Shown: positions 8,375-18,809, counted from the stretch's first letter. The stretch is 64,000 nt of DNA from Fibrisoma limi BUZ 3 (GCF_000296815.2 NZ_CAIT01000005.1:496001-560000); one strand, 5' to 3'. Numbers and translations: made by a program. Notes: generated by a model from the letters alone, not told the origin.

Positions 8375-9175
8375 ATGATGCGTTACTTCATTGAACTCTC
8401 GTACCGGGGAACCAGCTACCACGGTTGGCAACGGCAGCCAAATGGTATGAGCGTTCAGGAAATGATTGAAAATGCGCTCGCTACCATACTGCGGCAACCT
8501 GTTTCCATTGTAGGTAGTGGCCGAACCGATACCGGTGTGCACGCCGGGCAGCAGTTCGCCCATTTCGACCAGGAGGAACCTGTGCGGTTGAGCCCACAAC
8601 TTGTCCACTCGCTGAACAGCCTGCTCCCCGCCGACATTGCCATTCGGGACATCTTTCCTGTCCGCGCCGACGATCATGCCCGGTACACCGCTTTGTCGCG
8701 GTATTATCAGTACCAGATCATTCGGCAAAAAGATCCGTTTCTGGCCGGCCTGGCTTACGTATTCAGGCCCGCGTTAGACGTGGAGCGCATGAACGAAGCG
8801 GCTGACCTGCTGCGCAATCATACTGATTTTGAGAGTTTCAGTAAAGTTAAAACGGACGTCAGGACGTTCAATTGCCGTATCGAGTTTGCGTACTGGGAAC
8901 GTAACCGAAGTGGTACAGCGGCCGATCTCACGTTTCATATCAAGGCCGATCGCTTCCTGAGGGGGATGGTCCGGGCCATCGTCGGTACGTTGCTGATGGT
9001 TGGGCAGGGCCGGATGTCGGTGGCCGAATTTGACCGGATCATCCTGGCCCGCGACCGGAAACAGGCCGGTCGGGCGGCTCCGGCCGAAGGGCTTTCGCTG
9101 GTCGAAGTGGCGTATCCGGCCGAGGTGTTTTCGAATCGTCAGAACCCGGCTAGCCATGTTCGTGTTACGGTATAG
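8375..9175 (+). CDS. truA: tRNA pseudouridine(38-40) synthase TruA
   Basis: The 266-residue protein starts with the typical RYFIELSYRGTSYHGWQ, and the catalytic aspartate is in GSGRTDTGVHAGQ (Asp52). Later blocks FESFSKVKTDVRTFNC and FLRGMVRAIVGTLLMVG are also characteristic. It isomerises uridines 38-40 of the tRNA anticodon stem-loop to pseudouridine in the cytoplasm. Two ATG codons are adjacent (8375 and 8378); with the -7 box ending at 8370 the second may be the real start. It follows the SDR gene by 18 bp. Confidence 0.96.
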   Translation: MMRYFIELSYRGTSYHGWQRQPNGMSVQEMIENALATILRQPVSIVGSGRTDTGVHAGQQFAHFDQEEPVRLSPQLVHSLNSLLPADIAIRDIFPVRADDHARYTALSRYYQYQIIRQKDPFLAGLAYVFRPALDVERMNEAADLLRNHTDFESFSKVKTDVRTFNCRIEFAYWERNRSGTAADLTFHIKADRFLRGMVRAIVGTLLMVGQGRMSVAEFDRIILARDRKQAGRAAPAEGLSLVEVAYPAEVFSNRQNPASHVRVTV

Positions 9176-9193
9176 ACTAACAGAAGAAATCGC

Positions 9194-9802
9194 TTGATAC
9201 TCGGAACCATCATATTAGCCGCCGGTTCATCAACCCGCATGGGGGGGGAGCCTAAGCAATTACTTACATACGAAGGGAAAACGCTCATACGCCGGATTAC
9301 CGACTCGGCCCTGTCGCTGCAGGCCGGTCCGGTAGCCGTAGTACTGGGCGCTCACCGCGCTCAGATTGCCCCGGAACTGGCCGATCTGCCCGTTACGCTG
9401 ATCGACAACGGACGATGGGCTACCGGGTTGGCTTCATCGCTGAAAATTGGCCTGGCTGCGCTGTACCTGACGCAGAAGGAACTGGACGCCGTACTGGTTC
9501 TGGTCACCGATCAGCCACTGGTGTCGGCTGGTCTGTTGCAACACCTGATCGCAACGTATCAGGAAGAAAACAAAGGTATTGTTGCCTGTCAGTACGGGGG
9601 GCACCTGGGGCTTCCTGCCCTTTTTAGCCGGAATTATATTGACGAACTCTTACAGCTCGACGGAGATAAAAGCCCCAGATGGGTTATCCTGCGGCATCGG
9701 ACCGATTGTGTGGAGGTGCCGTTCGAAGCCGGGGCCGTTGATTTGGATTCGTGGCGTGATGTCGAGTTATTTGCACAGGCTCAGGCCAGTGAAAATCTGT
9801 AA
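9194..9802 (+). CDS. MobA-like nucleotidyltransferase (molybdenum cofactor cytidylyltransferase type)
   Basis: The 202-residue protein opens with the nucleotidyltransferase signature IILAAGSSTRMG...PKQLL (residues 6-24), followed by VVLGAH, the metal-binding LVTDQPLVS and YGGHLGLPALF. This pattern is that of MocA/MobA-like enzymes that attach CMP or GMP to molybdopterin, and of the wider NTP_transf_3 group. No molybdoenzyme gene lies nearby, so the substrate is open. The start is TTG: the frame has an in-frame stop at 9173-9175 and no other start codon before the conserved first strand. Confidence 0.82.
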   Translation: MILGTIILAAGSSTRMGGEPKQLLTYEGKTLIRRITDSALSLQAGPVAVVLGAHRAQIAPELADLPVTLIDNGRWATGLASSLKIGLAALYLTQKELDAVLVLVTDQPLVSAGLLQHLIATYQEENKGIVACQYGGHLGLPALFSRNYIDELLQLDGDKSPRWVILRHRTDCVEVPFEAGAVDLDSWRDVELFAQAQASENL

Positions 9803-9810
9803 CCGACTTC

Positions 9811-10383
9811 ATGCAGAAACTCGAAACCTCACGTCAGCTTCAGCAGCGGCTTACTGCCGTACTGGATACGGTAGCGCGTGAATTTACACCGTTGTCGGTG
9901 GAGCAGCTCACCCGGAAGCCAGCCCCGGACCGGTGGAGTATTATCGAATGTCTTCAGCATTTGAATCTGGCTGAGCGGTTCTACATCCGGAATATCCAGC
10001 ACAAGGTGGATGCGCTGGGCCTGATTCAGATTGAGCCAACCGACCAGACCCTCCAGAGCGATGTGGTCGGTCGGTTGCTGCGCTACGTGGTCGATCCGCA
10101 GACGAAGCTGAAATTGCCCGCGCCGGGTATCATCCGGCCGCGTCGGGTGCAGGACCTGAATCCGACGGATGTACTGGCTCAGTTTGTAGAACTACAGGCC
10201 CTCCTCCACGATTTATTGCACAAAGCCGTTTACCTGGACTGGAATCAGACAAAACTGGCGACCCTGTTTGGTAACTGGCTGAAAATCCGGCTGGGCGACG
10301 CACTGCTGATGCTGGTGGCCCATACCGAACGGCACCTCGCACAGGCTATGCGGGTGAAGACAGAAATGGCTACTTTTGCGTAA
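9811..10383 (+). CDS. DinB-like superfamily protein
   Basis: The 190-residue all-helical protein matches the DinB/YfiT four-helix-bundle pattern: RWSIIECLQHLNLAERFYI near residues 43-61, then a distal HTERHLAQAMRVK. The histidines in CLQHLN and HTERH are in the positions of the metal ligands of this superfamily. Members are metal-dependent thiol S-transferases or of unknown function; nothing here indicates a specific reaction. It follows the MobA-like gene by 8 bp and is probably cotranscribed with it. Confidence 0.75.
   Translation: MQKLETSRQLQQRLTAVLDTVAREFTPLSVEQLTRKPAPDRWSIIECLQHLNLAERFYIRNIQHKVDALGLIQIEPTDQTLQSDVVGRLLRYVVDPQTKLKLPAPGIIRPRRVQDLNPTDVLAQFVELQALLHDLLHKAVYLDWNQTKLATLFGNWLKIRLGDALLMLVAHTERHLAQAMRVKTEMATFA
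10371..10378 (+). promoter_or_regulatory. -7 box TACTTTTG before the GH65 gene
   Basis: TACTTTTG matches TAnnTTTG exactly. It overlaps the last codons of the DinB-like gene and lies 21 nt before the GH65 ATG at 10400. No -33 element is obvious. Confidence 0.4.
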
Positions 10384-10399
10384 TATACTACCCCCTGTA

Positions 10400-12853
10400 A
10401 TGAAAAATTATTTAGAACACGATCCGTGGTGTATTGTCGAAAATGGCTTTCACCGCGACTACAATGAAATTACGGAGTCCGTCATGTCGCTCGGCAACGG
10501 CCGAATGGGCCAGCGGGGCAACTTCGAAGAAAAATTTTCGGGAAAAACCCTCCAGGGAAACTACATAGCGGGCGTGTATTACCCCGATAAAACCCGGGTT
10601 GGCTGGTGGAAAAACGGCTATCCCGAGTATTTCGCCAAAGTGCTGAATGCGGCCAACTGGATTGGCATCGATATAGATATTGAGTACGAAGCCCTCGATC
10701 TGAATACCTGCGAACTTCGGGACTTCCGGCGGGTGCTCAATATGAAGGAGGGCTACCTGGAGCGGTCGTTTGTGGCGGTGCTGAAAAGCGGCAAAATGCT
10801 GCAGGTCAACACCAAACGCTTCTGTTCCATTGTCGACGACGAAGCCGGGGCGATCCGTTACGCTATCAAGCCGCTCAATTTTGATGCGAAGATCACGGTT
10901 ACGCCTTACGTCGACGGCGACATCCGCAACCGCGACGCCAACTACGACGAGAAGTTCTGGGACGAAGTTCGGAAAGAAACCGGCTACGGGGAAGCGTTTA
11001 TCGAACTGCGCACCCGCAAAACCGGCTTTCACGTCGTAACGGGCATGTGCGTGGAGATTGAGCAGGACGGTAGCCGGATCGATTACCAGTCGCAGCCGAT
11101 CAAGTACGAAAAATACGTTGCCAACCGCATCACGCTGGACTGCCAGCAGGGCCAGGAAACCGTTATTTACAAGTACGCGGTCAATCTGTCATCGTTGAAT
11201 TATGACAGCGACCGGATCATGCTCGATGCGCACGAATACATCCGGCGCATCACCCGCAAAGGCTTTGACAAGATGCTGTTTGAGCAGAAACAGGCGTGGG
11301 CCGATAAATGGAAAATGAACGACATTGCTATCGATGGCGATGTGGCAGCCCAGCAGGGTATCCGGTTTAATATTTTCCAGTTGAACCAGACCTACACGGG
11401 CGAAGACGCACGGCTCAACATCGGCCCTAAAGGCTTCACGGGCGAGAAATACGGCGGCTCTACGTACTGGGATACCGAAGCGTACTGCCTGCCGTTCTAC
11501 CTGGCTACGGCCGACCAGAAAGTGGCCCGCAACCTGCTGTTGTACCGTTACCGGCAACTGGGCAAAGCGATCGAGAATGCGCAGAAACTGGGCTTTAAGG
11601 CCGGGGCTGCCCTGTACCCGATGGTAACGATGAACGGTGAGGAATGCCACAATGAGTGGGAAATCACCTTCGAGGAAATTCACCGCAACGGTGCCATTGC
11701 CTACGCTATTTACGACTACGTGCGCTACACCGGCGACGAACAGTATCTGGTAGATTATGGACTGGAGGTGCTCATCGCCATCAGCCGGTTCTGGAGCCAG
11801 CGCGTGAACTGGTCGGAGGCAAAGCAACAGTACGTCATGCTGGGCGTGACGGGGCCGAACGAATACGAAAACAACGTCAACAACAACTGGTACACGAACT
11901 ACATCGCGGCCTGGACGCTTCGCTACACTCTCGAAAGCATCCAGAAGGTGAAACAACTGGACGCGGCAAAATTCAGCGCGCTGGCCGACCGGATTCATTT
12001 CCGCGATAAGGAGATGGAGACAGCCGGGCACATCATTGATAACATCTACCTCCCATACGATGAAGAGCGGCAGGTGTACTTGCAGCAGGAGGGTTTCCTG
12101 GACAAGGAACTGATGCCGGTTAGTGATATTCCGAAGGGGCAGCGCCCGCTGAACCAGAACTGGTCGTGGGACCGGATTCTGCGCTCCTGCTTCATCAAAC
12201 AGGCCGACGTGCTACAGGGGCTGTATTTCTTTGAGGATGAATTTGATGTCGATACCCTCCGGCGCAACTTCAATTTCTACGAGCCGATGACCGTCCATGA
12301 GTCGTCGCTATCGCCCTGCGTTCACTCCGTACAGGCGTCGAAACTGGGCATGAAGGAAAAAGCCTATGAGATGTACCTCCGCACGGCCCGGCTCGACCTC
12401 GACGACTACAACAACGATACGGAAGACGGTTGCCACATCACCTCGATGGCCGGTACGTGGCTGGCTGTAGTGAAAGGATTTGGTGGTATGCGGATCGAGA
12501 AGGAAATACCCTCTGAATTACGGAAAGCAACGGAGGAATATTCCCGGCAAAATCCGGATAAAAAGTGGGCAGCTTTCCCTCCATTGAGTGTATATCCACC
12601 ATCTGATTATCAGCTCCGGCTGAATCCGTACTGCCCCAACAACTGGACATCCCTGTCGTTCAAGATCCGGTTCCGTGGGGCATTGATTCAGGTCGTGACG
12701 ACGCAGGAGAACGTAACGGTGCAGAATTTCTCGACGGAACCAATCACTCTGCGGGTGCTGGGGCAGTTGCTGACCGTAGCCGCCGAAAGCCAGGAGACCG
12801 TAGCGGTTCAGGTTGAGGCTTTGACGGTTGGCTCAGAAACACCCGAGGACTGA
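10400..12853 (+). CDS. glycoside hydrolase family 65 phosphorylase, maltose phosphorylase-like
   Basis: The 817-residue enzyme has the N-terminal GH65 domain (ENGFHRDYNEITESVMSLGN; then QGNYIAGVYYPDKT) and an (alpha/alpha)6 catalytic domain with YGGSTYWDTEAYCLP and the block NEWEITFEEIHRNGAIAY, which in maltose phosphorylases carries the catalytic acid. The C-terminal GH65 beta-domain closes it. It should phosphorolyse an alpha-glucobiose such as maltose to glucose plus beta-glucose 1-phosphate; kojibiose or trehalose are alternatives. The ATG at 10400 is chosen over a TTG at 10376 that would overlap the DinB-like gene. A trehalose synthase-maltokinase gene about 2.5 kb downstream fits a maltose role. 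Confidence 0.9.
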   Translation: MKNYLEHDPWCIVENGFHRDYNEITESVMSLGNGRMGQRGNFEEKFSGKTLQGNYIAGVYYPDKTRVGWWKNGYPEYFAKVLNAANWIGIDIDIEYEALDLNTCELRDFRRVLNMKEGYLERSFVAVLKSGKMLQVNTKRFCSIVDDEAGAIRYAIKPLNFDAKITVTPYVDGDIRNRDANYDEKFWDEVRKETGYGEAFIELRTRKTGFHVVTGMCVEIEQDGSRIDYQSQPIKYEKYVANRITLDCQQGQETVIYKYAVNLSSLNYDSDRIMLDAHEYIRRITRKGFDKMLFEQKQAWADKWKMNDIAIDGDVAAQQGIRFNIFQLNQTYTGEDARLNIGPKGFTGEKYGGSTYWDTEAYCLPFYLATADQKVARNLLLYRYRQLGKAIENAQKLGFKAGAALYPMVTMNGEECHNEWEITFEEIHRNGAIAYAIYDYVRYTGDEQYLVDYGLEVLIAISRFWSQRVNWSEAKQQYVMLGVTGPNEYENNVNNNWYTNYIAAWTLRYTLESIQKVKQLDAAKFSALADRIHFRDKEMETAGHIIDNIYLPYDEERQVYLQQEGFLDKELMPVSDIPKGQRPLNQNWSWDRILRSCFIKQADVLQGLYFFEDEFDVDTLRRNFNFYEPMTVHESSLSPCVHSVQASKLGMKEKAYEMYLRTARLDLDDYNNDTEDGCHITSMAGTWLAVVKGFGGMRIEKEIPSELRKATEEYSRQNPDKKWAAFPPLSVYPPSDYQLRLNPYCPNNWTSLSFKIRFRGALIQVVTTQENVTVQNFSTEPITLRVLGQLLTVAAESQETVAVQVEALTVGSETPED

Positions 12854-12872
12854 GAAAGAGTATAACGTAACA

Positions 12873-12910
12873 GAGAAGGCCCAACGAAACCAGTTTCGTT
12901 GGGCCTTCTC
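12873..12910. terminator. bidirectional terminator hairpin
   Basis: A perfect 17-bp stem (12873-12889 with 12894-12910) and a 4-nt loop sit between the convergent GH65 gene and T9SS-protein gene. The stem has A-rich/T-rich inner ends, but no long T-run follows. Position and symmetry suggest it serves both genes. Confidence 0.75.
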
Positions 12911-12927
12911 GTTGTAGAAGCCGCGGA

Positions 12928-15057
12928 TTATTGCCGAATCACCTTCACCGTTCGGGTTTGCCGGGGCGTTGTGGCCTGGAGCATGAACAGACCCGTTGGC
13001 TGTTGCCGAAGGTCGAACGTCCGCTGTTCGGACAGACCGGCCCGATCAATCAGTTGAGTGCCCAGCAAACGCCCGCGTCCGTCCACTAGCCGGAGTTGTA
13101 CCGGCTGCCCGGTTGCTCCCGTTATCTCGACCGTTACCGCATCAGTGACGGGATTTCCCAATGTCCGCAGGGTTAAGGCCGTGGGTAGCTCCGTCGCACC
13201 CAGCCGCGCCCGGCTGCAGGCGGCTTTGAGGTTCCAGATGTAAGTCACCTCCCGGCCACTCTGGCGGGCCTGGAGGGTGAACGGCTGTACGTCGTTGGCC
13301 GTACGGCTTTCCGCATCGACGAATTGGTTCGGATTCGTTGTCCAGTCCGTAATGCCGATGGCACGGTATTCGATCGGGCTGCCGTCGCCCCCGCTGGTGT
13401 TGAACCGGATCGCTCCGGTAGCGCAGTTGTAGGTTGGTTCCAGCAGGGTAAGCGGCCCATCGACTGGGGGAGGGGGCGGTGGGGGCGTACCCGTACAGAA
13501 CGCTGCAAAATCAAACACGTAAGTAGCCGTCTGTCCACTTTGCGTGGCCTGGATCGTAATGGGCTTGGGGTCATTGCGCAGTTCCTGTTCGACCACGCCT
13601 GAATTACTCGTTGGCGACGAGCGCATGATACCCGGTGCGCTGAACGTAATGGCTGTACCATCGCCCCCAGTCGTATTGAACGTAATAGCACCCGTCTGGC
13701 AATTATACGTCGGCTGCGTCAACTGGAAGCCGGAGGGCGGTGGTGGTGGCGTTACTCGTTCCGAGCGGAGTTTGACCAGTTGCCCGGCCGAACTAAGGAA
13801 GACTAATCCGCCGTCGCCGATCCTATCGATCCCACGTAGCGAACCATCGGGCGAACTATCGTACACGCGCGGCCCCGTGACGCTGAAAAGAGAAGCGTTG
13901 TTTTGGGGGAGGTCAATCGAGCCAATCACCGTAACCTGAGGATCAATGCCATTTTGTCGGGCACTGTTTCCAACCGCGTAGGCATTGGCTCCATTACGAC
14001 TGTATTGGGTAATAAACGATTCCGTCGGAACGGTACCGATGATACGGGCCCGGTTGAGGCTACCGTCGGCATTAAGTTCAACCAATGCCGTAGTCGGAGG
14101 GGGAACGGCCACCGAGTGCGGAGGCAACCCAAACCCAACCAGCACAAAGCCCGAACCATCGGGGGTGATGGTAGCATCGGTAATGGGAAGCATCTGCGCC
14201 ACGGAGTTGGCAAACGGACCGTTGTAGTCGCCCGCCGGCGGCAGGCTGTTGAGCAGTTTCTGCCAGCTAACGTTGCCGGCTCCGTCGAGTTTGGCGACCC
14301 AGCCCGTATTGCCGATGAGCGTAGTATTGGCTCCGTCGATAATCTGTCCGGTAGTGTTATGATACCCCACGAGCAGGTAGCCACCGTCGGACGCGACGAT
14401 CACGGCTTCGCCTTTGGTTACCTTATTGTCGGATGATGCGGGGTAGGCTACTTCCTTGCTCCAGGAAAAATTGCCATTTATATCGTATTTCCGAACAGCA
14501 ACATAGGCATTCAGCGCATACGGGCGCACCGTAAGCAGGATCAGAAAGCCGCCGTCGGGCGTACCAACGACGTCTTCGATGAAGGTATCGCCGGGATACC
14601 CAAACAGATCGCTGTCTTCCCACCGCCGGATCGAACCATTAGCGAAGACTTTCGTAGCAACCAGGGCTCCCCGGAGCGACGTACCGCCTACCACCGCTAT
14701 ACCGCCATCGTAGGTCCCCGCCGTATGCGTGATGAACAACACTTCGTAGGGGTAACCTGGTATCCTGCCCCCAATGTAAAATCCACCCTCCAGCGGGCCC
14801 ATGCGCCAGAGCTGGTTGCCCTCCGGCGAATACTTCACGAGAACACTGCCTGTCCGTGAGGGAGACGTAGGGGTAGAAGAGTCGGTAACTTGCTCCGTAG
14901 TCACAACGTTACCATCAGCAGTTGCCGCCAGGGTTGACCCGGGTCGGGTCCACTGCACATCGGGTACTGGCTGGGCGAGGGCGCCGGTACATAGCAACCC
15001 CGATAACGCAAGACTCAGTACAATTTGCTGGTTGGCCAGTAAACGTGGTTTTGTCAT
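12928..15057 (-). CDS. exported protein with T9SS type A sorting domain
   Basis: The 709-residue protein starts with a signal peptide (hydrophobic core then GALAQ at about 28). Residues 30-430 are repeated strands of the form VLVKYSPEGNQLW, TPDGGFLILLT and SDGGYLLVGYHN, reminiscent of beta-propeller or Delta-60-like repeats. Two copies of a domain of about 80 residues follow, each starting QPTYNCQTGAITFN or EPTYNCATGAIRFN and ending in a second cysteine, separated by Pro-rich linkers. The last 75 residues or so are a T9SS C-terminal domain (LRTLGNPVTDAVTVEITG ... GLFMLQA ... VKVIRQ), so the protein should cross the outer membrane by the type IX system. No enzymatic motif is recognised. Confidence 0.85.
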   Translation of the reverse strand: MTKPRLLANQQIVLSLALSGLLCTGALAQPVPDVQWTRPGSTLAATADGNVVTTEQVTDSSTPTSPSRTGSVLVKYSPEGNQLWRMGPLEGGFYIGGRIPGYPYEVLFITHTAGTYDGGIAVVGGTSLRGALVATKVFANGSIRRWEDSDLFGYPGDTFIEDVVGTPDGGFLILLTVRPYALNAYVAVRKYDINGNFSWSKEVAYPASSDNKVTKGEAVIVASDGGYLLVGYHNTTGQIIDGANTTLIGNTGWVAKLDGAGNVSWQKLLNSLPPAGDYNGPFANSVAQMLPITDATITPDGSGFVLVGFGLPPHSVAVPPPTTALVELNADGSLNRARIIGTVPTESFITQYSRNGANAYAVGNSARQNGIDPQVTVIGSIDLPQNNASLFSVTGPRVYDSSPDGSLRGIDRIGDGGLVFLSSAGQLVKLRSERVTPPPPPSGFQLTQPTYNCQTGAITFNTTGGDGTAITFSAPGIMRSSPTSNSGVVEQELRNDPKPITIQATQSGQTATYVFDFAAFCTGTPPPPPPPVDGPLTLLEPTYNCATGAIRFNTSGGDGSPIEYRAIGITDWTTNPNQFVDAESRTANDVQPFTLQARQSGREVTYIWNLKAACSRARLGATELPTALTLRTLGNPVTDAVTVEITGATGQPVQLRLVDGRGRLLGTQLIDRAGLSEQRTFDLRQQPTGLFMLQATTPRQTRTVKVIRQ

Positions 15058-15327
15058 ACAATTTATGGATTAGGAGTGGAAAAAAAGATTACTGCTTCTA
15101 GTTTAGTTGGTCCAGCGTTGTACGGGCGGCAGGGGTCGGTCAGGGGTTGGTGATACAGCTGACGAGCCTCAGGATGCGTATATGTATAATTGAGATAACT
15201 GTCATGTTTTCAATGTTTTACAATTGTGATTTCATTTAAATTTCTTAATCGTACGGGCCATATAATATTCATCGCGCAACAGAAAATTGAATAGACGAGT
15301 TATAAGAGGAATACTCATTCACACGTT

Positions 15328-18300
15328 ATGGCAAAACAAACGGCGGGATTAGACGACAAAATTCACTGGTACAAGGATGCCATTATTTACGAACTCCATA
15401 TCAAAGCCTTTCGCGACGGCAACGGCGATGGTATCGGCGATTTTCAGGGATTGCTCGAGAAACTGGATTATCTGCAGGAGCTTGGGGTAACGGCCATTTG
15501 GGTGCTGCCGTTTTATCCGTCTCCTCTGAAAGACGACGGCTATGATATTGCGGACTATTACAGCATTAACCCGGCTTACGGCACCCTGAAGCAGTTCCGA
15601 CAGTTTCTGCGCGAAGCACACAACCGGGGTCTGAAGGTGATTACCGAGCTGGTCATCAACCACACCTCCGATCAGCACCCGTGGTTTCAGCGGGCCCGGA
15701 AAGCCCCTAAAGGCTCGCCCGAACGCGATTACTACGTCTGGTCCGACGATCCCAATCAGTACAAGGATGTCCGGATTATTTTCCAGGATTTCGAAGCGTC
15801 GAACTGGACCTGGGACCCCGTAGCGCAGCAGTACTACTGGCACCGCTTTTTCCATCATCAGCCTGATCTGAACTACGACAATCCGCTGGTGCAGGAGGAG
15901 GTGTTCAATATTATCAACTACTGGTGCCGGATGGGAGTCGATGGCTTCCGGCTGGATGCCGTGCCGTATCTGTACGAACGCGAAGGTACCAATGGCGAAA
16001 ACCTGCCCGAAACCCACGCGTTTCTGAAAAAACTCCGTAAGCACGTTGACGATAACTTCCCCGGAACCGTATTTCTGGCCGAAGCCAACATGTGGCCGGA
16101 AGACTCGGCCTCGTACTTTGGCGACGGCGATGAGTGCCACATGAATTACCACTTCCCGGTGATGCCCCGGATGTTCATGGCCTTGCAGCGGGAAGATCGG
16201 TATCCGATTACCGATATTTTCGAGCAGACGCCCGCTATTCCGGAAAACTGCCAGTGGGCCATGTTCCTGCGTAACCATGATGAGCTGACTCTTGAGATGG
16301 TGACCGACGAGGAACGGGACTACATGTACAGCACTTACGCCCAGAACCCGAAAGCCCGGATTAACCTCGGTATCCGGCACCGGCTGGCTCCGCTGATGAA
16401 CAACGATCGGCGGAAAATCGAGTTGCTGAACAGTCTGCTGTTTTCGTTGCCGGGTACGCCGGTGCTGTACTACGGCGACGAAATCGGGATGGGTGATAAC
16501 TTTTACCTCGGCGATCGCGACGGAGTCCGGACGCCCATGCAGTGGTCGCCCGATCGCAACGCCGGGTTCTCGGTAACGAATCCGCAACGGCTTTATCTGC
16601 CCGTTATCCTCGATCCGGAGTATCACTACGAAGCCGTGAACGTAGAAACCCAGCGCCGGAACACCTCCTCGCTGTTCTGGTTCACAAAGCGGATGATCAA
16701 CATGCGGAAGCGCCACCGGGCCTTTGGTCGGGGTGATCTGAACTTTCTGAATGTCGAAAATCCCAAAGTTCTGGCGTTCACCCGTACGTACCAGGACGAA
16801 ACTCTGCTCATCATCGTCAACCTGTCGAAGTACACCCAGCCGACCGAGATCGATATGAGTGAATTCAAAGGGTACGTACCGGTAGAGGTGTTCAGTAAAA
16901 ACCGCTTTCCGGTCGTTTCGGAAAGTGGCGCGTATGCCTTTACGCTCAGTCCCTACGCCTACCACTGGTTTGTGCTGGATAAAGTACGGCTCGATGCTGA
17001 CGAACAGGCTGCGTTGCCGCAACTCGAACTGACCGCCTGGGACAAACTGCTGGAAGCGGATACCCGTACGGAACTGGAAAATTCCATCCTGCCGGATTAC
17101 CTGCAGAAGGCAAGCTGGTTCATGGGCAAAGGACGATCCATCAACAACGTATCCATTGCCGAGGTGGCCACCTTGCCGCTGGCCGATAGTAGTACCTACC
17201 TGCTCTTGCTGGAGGTATCCTACGAACAGGGATTGCCGGAGTTGTATACCTTACCGCTTTCGTTTGAGCAGGGGCCCGTGGCGACTACAGCCAACGAAAG
17301 CTGCCCGCAGGCCATCATTGCTCAGGTACAGATCGGCGACCAGGAAGGACTTTTGTGCGACGGACTGTATTTCACGGACCTGCAGCGGATGCTGGTTAAT
17401 CAACTGGCCACGGAAGAATCGCTCGACGTTACGGGCGGTGAACTCAGCTTTAAGAGTAGCGAGGCCCTGAAAACTTTCGTGCAGGAGCGCGACGATGTTA
17501 AGCCCCGAATGGCGTCGGGAGGGCCGGATTATACGCCTATTGGGTACGAAAACTGCTACTACCTGAAGTTTTACCGCAAGGTGAATCGCACGGTGAACCC
17601 CGATGTTGAGATTAGCCAGTACCTGTCGGGGCAGGCAGACTTTCCGCACACCCCCGCTTTTGTCGGATCAATCGACTGGCAGACCGAAGCGGGAACAATT
17701 ACGCTGGGAATGATCGAGGAGATGATTGAAAACCACGGCGACGGGCATACATACATGCTCGAGCGGATGAACAACTACATCGAGCGAATTCTGTCGGTGG
17801 AACCCGAAAGTCGCCCCTCATTCCCGCGCAAGGGAACGCTGATCAATCCCGTTGGGTACGATGAACTGCCCGACGACCTGCGAACCCTGCTGGGTGGGTC
17901 AACGGCCGAACAAGTACAGCAAATTGGGGTACGAACGGGTGAAATGCACCTGATCCTGGCAGCTAATACGGATAAGGATTTTAAGCCGGAGGATTTCTCT
18001 CTCCACTATCAGCGGTCGCTCTACGCCGGTATGCAGGCTACCGTGCGCGAAAGTTTCCAGAGCCAAAGCCGGAATCTGAAAAAGCTGCCAGAGCCGCTCC
18101 GTCAGCAGGTGGAAGAACTGATGGGCCGCAAAGAAGACATACTGAACATTCTGAAGCGGATTTACACGCAGAAATTTGAGGCTACCAAAATCCGGATTCA
18201 CGGGCAGTATCAGTTGAATAAACTGCTGCTGACGGGTAAGGACGTGAAAATTCAGGATTACGGCGGTAATCCTCTACAGCCATTCAGCGAACGCAGGCTG

Positions 18301-18639
18301 AAACGGACACCGTTGCGGGATGTGGCCGGCATGATCCGGTCAATCTGTTACGCAGCCTACGAAGGCGTACTGAAAACGAATCAGGTGCAGCAGAAAGAGG
18401 TCACACCGTTGCTGCCCTACGCGAGTCTGTGGGCGCATTACGTAGCGGGTTTCTTCACCAAAGCGTATTTCGAAACGGTCAAGGACAGCCAGTTTATTCC
18501 GGGCAGTAAGGATGAGCAGAAAGTACTGCTCGATACGTTCATGCTCGAACAGGCCCTCGCTGACCTGAAATACGAACTTGATAATCGGCCGGAATGGGCC
18601 GTTGTGCCACTGCGGATCATCCGACAGATTATGCAGTAA
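15328..18639 (+). CDS. treS: trehalose synthase-maltokinase fusion (TreS-Pep2/Mak)
   Basis: The 1103-residue protein has an N-terminal GH13 trehalose synthase domain (residues 10-550) and a C-terminal maltokinase-like domain (about 570-1103). GH13 motifs are [26 protein letters not shown] (nucleophile Asp210), [10 protein letters not shown] (acid/base Glu252) and [12 protein letters not shown] (Asp318). The kinase part has [28 protein letters not shown] and [13 protein letters not shown], as in Pep2/Mak. TreS interconverts maltose and trehalose; the kinase would make maltose 1-phosphate. No GlgE is in the window, so whether the phosphate feeds glucan synthesis is unknown. The GH65 enzyme nearby could consume the maltose instead. 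Confidence 0.93.
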   Translation: MAKQTAGLDDKIHWYKDAIIYELHIKAFRDGNGDGIGDFQGLLEKLDYLQELGVTAIWVLPFYPSPLKDDGYDIADYYSINPAYGTLKQFRQFLREAHNRGLKVITELVINHTSDQHPWFQRARKAPKGSPERDYYVWSDDPNQYKDVRIIFQDFEASNWTWDPVAQQYYWHRFFHHQPDLNYDNPLVQEEVFNIINYWCRMGVDGFRLDAVPYLYEREGTNGENLPETHAFLKKLRKHVDDNFPGTVFLAEANMWPEDSASYFGDGDECHMNYHFPVMPRMFMALQREDRYPITDIFEQTPAIPENCQWAMFLRNHDELTLEMVTDEERDYMYSTYAQNPKARINLGIRHRLAPLMNNDRRKIELLNSLLFSLPGTPVLYYGDEIGMGDNFYLGDRDGVRTPMQWSPDRNAGFSVTNPQRLYLPVILDPEYHYEAVNVETQRRNTSSLFWFTKRMINMRKRHRAFGRGDLNFLNVENPKVLAFTRTYQDETLLIIVNLSKYTQPTEIDMSEFKGYVPVEVFSKNRFPVVSESGAYAFTLSPYAYHWFVLDKVRLDADEQAALPQLELTAWDKLLEADTRTELENSILPDYLQKASWFMGKGRSINNVSIAEVATLPLADSSTYLLLLEVSYEQGLPELYTLPLSFEQGPVATTANESCPQAIIAQVQIGDQEGLLCDGLYFTDLQRMLVNQLATEESLDVTGGELSFKSSEALKTFVQERDDVKPRMASGGPDYTPIGYENCYYLKFYRKVNRTVNPDVEISQYLSGQADFPHTPAFVGSIDWQTEAGTITLGMIEEMIENHGDGHTYMLERMNNYIERILSVEPESRPSFPRKGTLINPVGYDELPDDLRTLLGGSTAEQVQQIGVRTGEMHLILAANTDKDFKPEDFSLHYQRSLYAGMQATVRESFQSQSRNLKKLPEPLRQQVEELMGRKEDILNILKRIYTQKFEATKIRIHGQYQLNKLLLTGKDVKIQDYGGNPLQPFSERRLKRTPLRDVAGMIRSICYAAYEGVLKTNQVQQKEVTPLLPYASLWAHYVAGFFTKAYFETVKDSQFIPGSKDEQKVLLDTFMLEQALADLKYELDNRPEWAVVPLRIIRQIMQ

Positions 18640-18659
18640 TCGGGTTCATTTCATAACCG

Positions 18660-18702
18660 GGCACCGGGTGATCTCGTTGAGGTTGCCCGGTGCCTGTTTT
18701 TG
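18660..18702 (+). terminator. rho-independent terminator after the treS fusion
   Basis: A perfect 9-bp GC-rich stem (18660-18668 with 18686-18694) is followed by TGTTTTTGT, about 20 nt after the treS stop codon. Confidence 0.75.
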
Positions 18703-18809
18703 TCGGGTAGGCGATAATGTCATTCGAGAACAGGGTAGATTTCTTCGGGGAAATCCGCAACTTAGGCATCTGTTTACCGACGTATTCCTAAACGCTAACC
18801 AGTTCCCGT

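Noticed and set aside
10376-10399. TTG start for the GH65 gene
   Set aside because: It would overlap the DinB-like gene and add eight residues unlike the family; ATG 10400 is closer to the conserved start.
12873-12910. Inverted repeat as a mobile element end
   Set aside because: Position between two convergent genes and a 17-bp stem with a 4-nt loop are explained by a bidirectional terminator.
15349-17022. 557-codon open frame on the minus strand
   Set aside because: It is antisense to the GH13 domain of the trehalose synthase fusion, whose motifs prove the plus frame. The long frame follows from high GC and codon usage.
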